From: JANMDN01 sp031376285
GTDB taxonomy: Bacteria; Actinomycetota; Thermoleophilia; Miltoncostaeales; Miltoncostaeaceae
NCBI GenBank assembly: GCA_031376285.1
Contig: JANMDN010000058.1
Span: 1-64,000 of the forward strand
Direction: 5' to 3'
Length of the DNA: 64,000 bases
The translations under genes and the position numbers were made by a program. Below the pieces are notes generated by a model that worked only from the letters and a program-made list of their open reading frames with translations, had not been told where the DNA came from and searched no databases. Every line of letters starts with the position of its first letter. Position 1 is the stretch's first letter. This document shows, piece by piece, positions 58,076-64,000 of the stretch.

Positions 58076-59326
58076 ATGAGCGATCCCGAAACGACCGGCC
58101 GACCGAGCAGTTCCGTCGCACCGAAGGCCGACTTCCCAATCCTCGGTACGGAGCTGAACGGCAAGCCGCTGGTCTACCTCGACTCGGCGGCGACCGCGCA
58201 GAAGCCTTCGGTTGTCCTTGAGGCGATGGATGCCTACTACCGCGAGACGAACGCGAACGTCCATCGCGGGGTCTACGGCCTCGCGGCTGAGGCGACGGCG
58301 CGCTACGAGTACGGCCGCACGGCGGTCGCGCGGCTGCTCTCGACGTCAGCCGAGGGTGTGGTCTTTACGAAGAACGCGAGCGAGGCGATCAACCTCGTCG
58401 CGTGGGCGTGGGGCGTGCGCAACCTGAAAGCTGGCGACGAGATCGTCCTCACCGAGATGGAGCACCACTCGAACATCGTCCCTTGGCAGCTCGTGGCGAA
58501 CATCACCGGGGCGACGGTGCGCTTTGCCCCGATCACGGATGAGGGCGAGCTGGACCTCGACGCGATGCGCGGGATGCTCTCTGGGAAGACGAAGATGGTC
58601 GCCTGTGTTCACATCTCGAACGTGCTCGGGACGATCAACCCGGTGGCCGAGGTGGCTAAGATGGCGCACGAGGTCGGGGCGCTCTGCTTGGTCGACGGGG
58701 CGCAGAGCGTGCCGCAGATGCCGATCCGGTTCGACGACCTGGGGTGCGACTTCCTTGCGTTCACGGGGCACAAGCTGGGCGGGCCGACGGGGATCGGGGT
58801 GCTGGTCGGGAAGCCTGACGTGCTGAACGGGATGGAGCCGTTCCTCGGAGGCGGACACATGATCAAGGACGTGACGACGGAAGGGTCGACGTACGCGGCA
58901 TCCCCCGGGCGGTTCGAGGCGGGGACGCCGCCGATCGCCGAAGCCGTCGGGCTTGGGGCTGCGGTGGACTATGTGATGGGCGTGGGCATGGAGAGGATTC
59001 GGGCGCATGAGGTGGAGTTGGCGGGGGCGCTACTGGATGGGGTCGGGTCGATCCCGGGGGTGACGATCCATGGGCCGAAGGATCCTGCGAAGCGGGCGGC
59101 ACTGGTGAGCTTTGTGCTGCCGGACGTGCACCCGCACGACATGGCGCAGCTGCTGGATCAGGACGGCGTGTGCGTGCGGGCGGGGCACCACTGCACGAAG
59201 CCGCTGATGGCGCGGCTCGGGGTGAACGCGACGACTCGCGCGAGCGCTTGGCTCTACAACGGGGTGGCTGACGTGGAGCCACTGGTGGCTGGCATCGGGA
59301 GAGCGCGTCGGTACCTGGCGGGGTAG
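58076..59326 (+). CDS. sufS: Cysteine desulfurase SufS
   Basis: 416 residues. PLP enzyme of the SufS (class II) group: LVYLDSAATAQKP, NANVHRGVYGLAAEAT, LTEMEHHSNIVPWQL, VDGAQSVPQMP, DFLAFTGHKLGGPTGIGVL (PLP-Lys in GHK), FEAGTPPIAEA and VCVRAGHHCTKPLM (catalytic Cys). It takes sulfur from cysteine for SufBCD. A sufU or sufE gene, which normally activates it, is not seen downstream in this window; instead a DUF262 gene follows. Confidence 0.96.
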   Translation: MSDPETTGRPSSSVAPKADFPILGTELNGKPLVYLDSAATAQKPSVVLEAMDAYYRETNANVHRGVYGLAAEATARYEYGRTAVARLLSTSAEGVVFTKNASEAINLVAWAWGVRNLKAGDEIVLTEMEHHSNIVPWQLVANITGATVRFAPITDEGELDLDAMRGMLSGKTKMVACVHISNVLGTINPVAEVAKMAHEVGALCLVDGAQSVPQMPIRFDDLGCDFLAFTGHKLGGPTGIGVLVGKPDVLNGMEPFLGGGHMIKDVTTEGSTYAASPGRFEAGTPPIAEAVGLGAAVDYVMGVGMERIRAHEVELAGALLDGVGSIPGVTIHGPKDPAKRAALVSFVLPDVHPHDMAQLLDQDGVCVRAGHHCTKPLMARLGVNATTRASAWLYNGVADVEPLVAGIGRARRYLAG

Positions 59327-59386
59327 CATCCCCGGCACTCCTCATTCGCTAGCCTAGCCTGCCACTCCGACGCAACAGGAGGCCAA

Positions 59387-60634
59387 GTGGGTAGACCCGG
59401 CGACAAACCCGATACTTCTGCGAATCTTCCGAGCGAGGAATTAGAAGCCGACGACGACGGAATTGACGCACTCGAAGTCGAGGAAGAAGCGTCAGACGAC
59501 ACAGAAGGGCACGACTGGTCGGGCGTCGCGCCACCAGACCGCAAGTTAATCGCCCATCCGGTCGATCTTGCTGTCAGTGACTTGGTCGCCCAGATCTCAT
59601 CAGATGACCTCCACCTGAATCCGGTCTATCAGAGAAGGTACGTCTGGGACGATCGGAAGGCCAGCAAGCTCATCGAGAGCCTCCTTATCAACGTCCCCAT
59701 TCCGGTCTGCTACTTGGCGGAAGAGTCGGACGGAACCCGCAGCACGATCGACGGCCAGCAGCGGCTCCGATCCTTGCATCGCTATATAAGCAACGAGTTC
59801 TCATTGCGCGGCCTTGACGTTCTTTCTGAACTCAACGGCAGCCGTTTCCACCAACTTTCCGACCGTCAGCAGCGGCTCATCAGAACTCGGACGATCCGCT
59901 GCATTGTCATCACAGCAGAGTCTCACCCCGACATTCGGTTCGACGTCTTTGAGCGTCTGAACACAGGGTCGGTAGCGCTAAAGGCACAGGAACTTCGAAA
60001 TAGCATGTACCGTGGGTCGTTCAACGACCTTCTCCACGAACTTGCCAACGACCCCTGCTTTCGCAGTTGCCTCGGCAATAGGCCTGACAAGCGCATGAAC
60101 TTCGAAGAACTCGCTCTCAGATTCTTTGCGTTGAACGACGGCCTTCTCGGCTACGCACCGAGCTTCAAAGCATTTCTGAACAGGTTCATGCGAGCAAAGA
60201 GCAATGCCGCAGCCGACGAAATCGACGGAATGCGGCAACTCTTCGTCAAAACGGCAGCTCGGGTTCACGCTGTGTACGGCGACAACAGCTTTCGGCGCGC
60301 CTATCGGAACCAGCGGGGAGGCGTCGAGAGGGCACCTGCCGTAAACAGCGCGCTCTACGATGCCATCATGCTCAACTTTGCGCCCCTCCCTCACCCCCCG
60401 GGCGAGCTTGCCACTCGTGCGGCGGATATTCAGGCGATGACAACTGAGTTGATGCTCGACGATCTGCAGTTTGTCGACGCGATCTCGTTGGCGACGGGCG
60501 ACCGAACTCGACTTCGCCGACGAGTCCGCCTCTTTAGCGCTCGGCTTAGCCACCTAGGAATCGACAGTGGCTGGCATGGCCAGATTGCGGCCGCGATGGA
60601 AGAGGAGAGTCAATCTCAAAGCACCGTAGAGTAG
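59387..60634 (+). CDS. DUF262 (ParB/GmrSD-N-like) protein
   Basis: 415 residues from a GTG at 59387 with GGAGG five nt upstream. An acidic N-terminus (EELEADDDGIDALEVEEEASDDTEG) is followed by a DUF262 domain: LVAQISSDDLHLNPVYQRRYVWDDRKASKLIESLLINVPIPVCYLAE, then STIDGQQRLRSLHRYI (the DGQQR nuclease/NTPase motif), then FDVFERLNTGSVALKAQELRNSMYRG. No C-terminal DUF1524 HNH domain is attached. It lies 6 nt before a HEPN protein, a pairing seen in toxin or defence modules. Confidence 0.88.
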   Translation: MGRPGDKPDTSANLPSEELEADDDGIDALEVEEEASDDTEGHDWSGVAPPDRKLIAHPVDLAVSDLVAQISSDDLHLNPVYQRRYVWDDRKASKLIESLLINVPIPVCYLAEESDGTRSTIDGQQRLRSLHRYISNEFSLRGLDVLSELNGSRFHQLSDRQQRLIRTRTIRCIVITAESHPDIRFDVFERLNTGSVALKAQELRNSMYRGSFNDLLHELANDPCFRSCLGNRPDKRMNFEELALRFFALNDGLLGYAPSFKAFLNRFMRAKSNAAADEIDGMRQLFVKTAARVHAVYGDNSFRRAYRNQRGGVERAPAVNSALYDAIMLNFAPLPHPPGELATRAADIQAMTTELMLDDLQFVDAISLATGDRTRLRRRVRLFSARLSHLGIDSGWHGQIAAAMEEESQSQSTVE

Positions 60635-60640
60635 CGCCGG

Positions 60641-61393
60641 ATGGCCGGTGTGCGAAGCCAGTCCTTGGCTTGGACGAAGTATCTCGAGCATCTCCGGGGA
60701 GTTGCCCAGATCCTTCTGGCCGACCCTGAAGGGACTTACTCGCGGCGACACAGCCCGAAGGGTGGCATACCCGGGCACTACGCCGTTAGAAGATCTGCCG
60801 CCCTGGCCAAAGGCGCCCTGGTCCTGACGTGCAGTCACCTCCAGGGTTACGTCATCGACGTGAGTCAGGAATTCCTTGAAGCGATCGACTCCTCCGGACT
60901 AGACGTCGCCCAACTGCCTTTGAGCCTGAGGGCCGAACTCTGCATGCGATTTCCGTATCCGTCCGGGACGAAGGAAGAGCGCGACCGCGTCGCCATCCTG
61001 CATACTGCCTACGCGCCGCTGTGGCGGGATGGCACGCCCCTCGACCCTGGCACGATTCGCACGGACTCTCTAACTGATCCGAGCGCGAACCCTTGGCCGA
61101 AGGCAATCCAGAGGCTGCTCGGGACAATGGGCATCGACTACTTTGGCTTCGTGTTTGACCGCTGGGGTGTAGACCGCGTCAACGGAATCAAGACTTACGT
61201 ACTCGATCTTGTGGAGAAGCGAAACAAGATTGCCCACGGTGATGATGGTGTACTGGTGTCTGGTGCCGACGTTCGGAATCTACTTCAATGGTCTACGCGG
61301 GCAGCGCGGGCCTGTGACGCCTCAATTGGTGCTCGTCTATTCGCCCTCACCGGTTCGTCATGGACGACGTCCGCGGGGGCGTCCGGCCTCTGA
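60641..61393 (+). CDS. HEPN-like nuclease (MAE_28990/MAE_18760 type), partner of DUF262
   Basis: 250 residues. Helical protein with LVEKRNKIAHGDDGVLVSGADVRNLL near the C-terminus; RNKIAH fits the HEPN Rx4-6H active site. The N-terminal part (LTCSHLQGYVIDVSQEFLEAIDSS) fits the MAE_28990/MAE_18760 HEPN family, which usually lies next to a DUF262 gene. HEPN proteins often cut RNA and arrest growth on infection. The last residues (SAGASGL) are encoded by the first unit of the repeat array, so the C-terminus may be altered. Confidence 0.78.
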   Translation: MAGVRSQSLAWTKYLEHLRGVAQILLADPEGTYSRRHSPKGGIPGHYAVRRSAALAKGALVLTCSHLQGYVIDVSQEFLEAIDSSGLDVAQLPLSLRAELCMRFPYPSGTKEERDRVAILHTAYAPLWRDGTPLDPGTIRTDSLTDPSANPWPKAIQRLLGTMGIDYFGFVFDRWGVDRVNGIKTYVLDLVEKRNKIAHGDDGVLVSGADVRNLLQWSTRAARACDASIGARLFALTGSSWTTSAGASGL

Positions 61394-61846
61394 CCGGGGT
61401 CACGGGGGCATCCGGCCCCTGGGCGGGGTCAGACCTTGCGTTCGATCACCCCTTTGAGGGAGTCCTGCGCGATCGGTCGTCCGAGTGGGCATCGGGGGGC
61501 ATCCGGCCCCTGGGCGGCGTCATGGCGGGGGCATCCGGCCCCTGGGCGGGGTCAGACCTTGCGGGGGCATCCGGCCCCTGGGCGGGGTCAGACCTTGCGT
61601 TCGATCACCCCTTTGTCAGGGGCATCCGGCCCCTGGGCGGGGTCAGACCTTGCGTTCGATCACCCCTTCGAGGGATACACCCCCAGGCCAGCACCCACCC
61701 GGCGCATCCCAGTCAGACCTTGCGCCCGATCAGGAGCGTCGACGGGCGTGTGGGGTGATTGAAGGCCTCGCCGACCGGTAGCTGGACGCGCCAGCCGATC
61801 CGGCTCCCTCGTAGGAGTGATCGAACGCAAGGTCTGACCCCGCCCG
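61377..61846. repeat. REP-like repeat array 1
   Basis: Five copies of GGGGCATCCGGCCCC (plus a degenerate one at 61377), mostly followed by TGGGCGGGGTCAGACC and then TTGCGTTCGATCAC. The array ends with an inverted copy of the second part (about 61816-61846). The first motif forms a 5-bp hairpin. One 110-bp block (from about 61405) recurs in array 3 with a single mismatch. No gene is seen here. Confidence 0.85.
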
Positions 61847-61855
61847 CCGATCCTT

Positions 61856-62221
61856 ATGTTGGTTAGCCAGGATCCTTGCTCCTTCGTCTCCGGATCGCGT
61901 GTCTCACTTGCGAACGTCCTCCGACACTACAATCGGTCAGAGTTTCATCATTTGTTCCCGCGAGCGTTTCTGAACAATCAGGGACTGCCAACGGGTGAAA
62001 TGAATCGGCTCGCCAATTTTGCCATCATTTCGTCTGCAGACAATAAGGCTCTTGGGGGCGTTGCCCCGAGTCGATATCGCGAATAGATGCCGGCGAGCCG
62101 CGTAGATCGCATTTTGGCGGCCGCGGTGTGCCCGATTGCCCTCTTTGAGGACCCGTACGACGAGTTCCTGAGGGAGCGAGCTAGTCTGCTGCGCGAGCTC
62201 GCGGGGCGACTGACCGCCTAA
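61856..62221 (+). pseudogene. DUF1524 HNH nuclease remnant (GmrSD C-terminus) with internal stop
   Basis: Encodes VLRHYNRSEFHHLFPRAFLNNQGL and NRLANFAIISSADNKALGGVAPSRYRE (HNH/DUF1524 core with the HH pair). After an in-frame TAG (62084-62086) the same frame continues MPASRVDRILAAAVCPIALF, DEFLRERASLLRELAGRLTA to a TAA at 62221, which is the expected end of the family. One nonsense change therefore splits it. The N-terminus is cut by repeat array 1 (in-frame stop at 61835-61837). Confidence 0.75.
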
Positions 62222-62227
62222 CGTGAA

Positions 62228-62412
62228 CTCTCCCCGCAGGGCATCCAGCCCCTCGGGGTCACGTGGGGCATCCAGCGCCTGGCGGGGGTCAGGTCTTGCG
62301 TTCTACCTACACCGTAAGTCCGCCAGTATCCCTACCCCCCAACTCCCCGCCACCGGCCTCCGCTGACCGACGGGCGGCGCCACCGTAGATCGAACGCCAG
62401 ACCTGACCCGTT
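62228..62412. repeat. REP-like repeat array 2
   Basis: Two diverged units (GGGCATCCAGCCCC and GGGGCATCCAGCGCC) followed by GTCAGGTCTTGCGTTC. About 100 bp later comes an inverted copy (GATCGAACGCCAGACCTGACC). The pair can fold into a long hairpin. Confidence 0.7.
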
Positions 62413-62488
62413 CAGAAGGCCGGTGGTCACGGGCCATGGTTGGGTTCTAGCGTCCGTGCAGGCGTCGGTTACGTAGGCTGCCGAGACG

Positions 62489-63034
62489 ATGCGACTCTCG
62501 GAACTTCGCGGTCACCAGGAAGCGCTTGGTCGCTTCCGGAGGGCGTACGTCAGCTATCTCAAAGAGCAAGACTCAACGGTCGCAGGTGAACTCCGTCACG
62601 AGGTCCTGATTCTGCTGCCGTCGGCCGAGGCCGCGACGGCATTGACGGGCGAAGTTGAGTTGTATCCGCCGCCAGCGCTCGCCGGGTCTATGCCCGTTCG
62701 ACGCGGGCTGAGCAACCTTGTCTTCGAGCATGAGTCGCCCACGGCTTGGAACCCGAATCTTCCTCACTTCATCGTTGATCGACTTGTTCAGGGAGAGGCT
62801 CAGCTGGCACGGGCCATTGAAATCGAGCACAAGAAGCGACGGAGTCCCCTGTTCTGGGGTGACCGACTTCTCCGCCTCCTCCTCGGCATCCCCGCATATC
62901 TCGTCAGCCTCGTCGTCGGTGTTCCGCAAAGGAGGCTGGAGGAGAGCAGCTGGGGGCCTGTTCTACGTGTCATTGCCATCCTTGCCGACACTGCCGGTAT
63001 CTGGGGCGTTGGCCGGGCGGTTAACTGGTGGTGA
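62489..63034 (+). CDS. Hypothetical protein with C-terminal membrane segment
   Basis: 181 residues starting MRLSELRGHQEALGRFRRAYVSYLKEQDS. The N-terminal 110 residues are soluble. One or two hydrophobic stretches follow (LLRLLLGIPAYLVSLVVGV and VLRVIAILADTAGIWGVGR). TAGGCT (62474-62479) lies 9 nt before the ATG. The stop codon adjoins repeat array 3, so the C-terminus may have been cut. Not recognised. Confidence 0.55.
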   Translation: MRLSELRGHQEALGRFRRAYVSYLKEQDSTVAGELRHEVLILLPSAEAATALTGEVELYPPPALAGSMPVRRGLSNLVFEHESPTAWNPNLPHFIVDRLVQGEAQLARAIEIEHKKRRSPLFWGDRLLRLLLGIPAYLVSLVVGVPQRRLEESSWGPVLRVIAILADTAGIWGVGRAVNWW

Positions 63035-63572
63035 CGGGGCATCCAACCCCTGGGCATGGTCACGCGGGCATCCAGCCCTTGGGCGGGGTCACGCGGGGGC
63101 ATCCGGCCCCGTGGGCGGGGTCAGACCCTGCGTTCGATCACCCCCCTGAGGGAGACCAACGCCAAGTCGACCACCCCGGCCCCGCGCAACATAGCGGGGG
63201 CATCCGGCCCCGTGGGCGGCGGGGGGGCATCCGGCCCCTGGGCGGGGTCAGACCTTGCGTTCGATCACGCCTTTGAGGGAGTCCTGCGCGATCGGTCGTC
63301 CGAGTGGGCATCGGGGGGCATCCGGCCCCTGGGCGGCAGTCAGACCTTGCGTTCGAGCACCCGTCTCACCCTCCGAGACACCGCTCGTGAAGCCAGGCGC
63401 CTCTTGGAGGACGACCCGTCTCAGTCCGGAAGACCGACGCTCGAACGCAACGGGGGCATCCGGCCCCGTGGGCAGTCAGACCCTGCGTTCGATCACCCCC
63501 CTGAGGGAGACCAACGCCAAGTCGACCACCCCGGCCCCGCGCAACATAGTCAGACCTTGCGGTTCGATCACT
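63031..63572. repeat. REP-like repeat array 3
   Basis: Seven copies of the GGGCATCC(G/A)(G/A)CCCC unit with GTCAGACC(C/T)TGCGTTCGATCAC tails. Two larger blocks are duplicated: about 63119-63192 again at 63473-63550, and about 63226-63337, which matches array 1 (61405 onward). No gene is seen up to the RAYT start at 63713. Confidence 0.85.
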
Positions 63573-63699
63573 GGCTGCGACTACCGGCACCTCAGGGCGT
63601 CTGCCGCCTCGGATCGCCCCACTGAAGAGTTGGCCGCGCGAGGTGTGCCAACTTTGCACCAAGGCGACGATCATCGTTTCTCCCGCAGAGCCGAGCGGT

Positions 63700-63705
63700 T
63701 AGCCT
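63700..63705 (+). promoter_or_regulatory. -10 box of the RAYT gene
   Basis: TAGCCT ends 7 nt before the ATG at 63713. Confidence 0.45.
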
Positions 63706-63712
63706 GGGATCG

Positions 63713-64000
63713 ATGGCCCGTCCGCTTCGTTTCGAGTACCCCGGCGCGATGTACCACGTCATCGTTCGGGGCAATCGCCGCGACACGATCTTCGAAGACG
63801 ATGAGGACCGGACCCGCTTTCTCTCCGATCTAGAACGCGTTGCCGCCCGCTACGGCTGGACGATCCTCGCCTATTGCCTGATGGGCAATCACTACCACCT
63901 CCTCGTCCTTGTCGGAGACACGGGCCTGAAGTCCGGAATGCGCGACCTCAACAGCGCCTACTGCCAGGCGTTCAACCGCCGTCGAGGTCTCGTCGGGCAC
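63713..64000 (+). CDS. REP-associated Y1 transposase (RAYT, TnpA_REP), cut by window edge
   Basis: First 96 residues: MARPLRFEYPGAMYHVIVRG, NRRDTIFEDDEDRTRFLSDL, then CLMGNHYHLLV, the HUH motif that binds the metal for single-strand DNA cleavage. The catalytic Tyr is expected in AYCQAFNRRRG. These are hallmarks of the single-copy Y1 transposases that act on REP palindromes. The gene follows three arrays of palindromic repeats, the expected substrate. The C-terminal half lies outside the window. Confidence 0.9.
   Translation, partial: MARPLRFEYPGAMYHVIVRGNRRDTIFEDDEDRTRFLSDLERVAARYGWTILAYCLMGNHYHLLVLVGDTGLKSGMRDLNSAYCQAFNRRRGLVGH

Noticed and set aside
61377..63572. Possible CRISPR array
   Set aside because: Units are adjacent or irregularly spaced, mosaic and partly inverted; there are no even unique spacers and no cas genes.

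Overview
High-GC DNA that fits an actinomycete, probably in or near the Thermoleophilia (Solirubrobacterales-like). This rests on SUF gene content, a WhiG/FliA-type sigma factor, many secreted repeat or Ig-like proteins, and many apparently leaderless genes (a TANNNT box 6-9 nt before the start codon). The assignment is an inference from gene content and style, not from a marker gene.

Layout. (1) 1-17.5 kb is accessory DNA: a secreted Ig-like protein cut by the window edge, a short SSB, a winged-helix protein, a protein with a duplicated ribbon-helix-helix-like domain, a PD-(D/E)XK nuclease, then a minus-strand operon of SNF2 helicase, type III Mod, type III Res and a small winged-helix protein. 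A 1021-residue membrane protein diverges from it. (2) 17.7-22.65 kb is bounded by two copies of the 3' half of a tRNA-Pro(TGG) gene and carries an McrBC-like pair plus WD40 and DUF4407 remnants; this looks like an integrated island. (3) 22.7-28 kb: tRNA-Cys, tRNA-Gly, a Nif3-family protein, an EF-G-like GTPase and a WhiG-type sigma factor. (4) 28-33.4 kb: MacB/FtsX-type ABC exporter divergent from a LuxR-type two-component system. (5) 33.4-44.3 kb: metallo-hydrolase, Mrp ATPase, 7Fe ferredoxin, a broken VapBC-type module, a secreted copper protein, a 167-bp MITE-like element, a four-gene hydrolase operon, a cupredoxin, a beta-propeller protein and DUF1003. (6) 44.5-49.3 kb: broken vapC, OmpR-type two-component system with two tandem Gly/His-rich secreted paralogues, and a SufR-like regulator. 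(7) 49.3-59.3 kb: membrane spermidine-synthase-like protein, two secreted proteins, and the iron-sulfur assembly cluster sufB-sufD-Rieske-sufC-sufS. (8) 59.4-64 kb: a DUF262 + HEPN pair, a truncated HNH (DUF1524) remnant, three arrays of a REP-like repeat and the start of a RAYT (REP-associated Y1 transposase).

How it fits together. The two ends are defence and mobile DNA; the middle is mostly core chromosome. Fe-S assembly (SUF, Rieske, SufR-like, Mrp, ferredoxin) is spread over 34-59 kb. The left end pairs DNA modification with helicases and nucleases. The right end shows active repeat shuffling that has truncated neighbouring genes. Two genes (Nif3-like and Mrp) appear to start at CTG codons that overlap the upstream stop codon.
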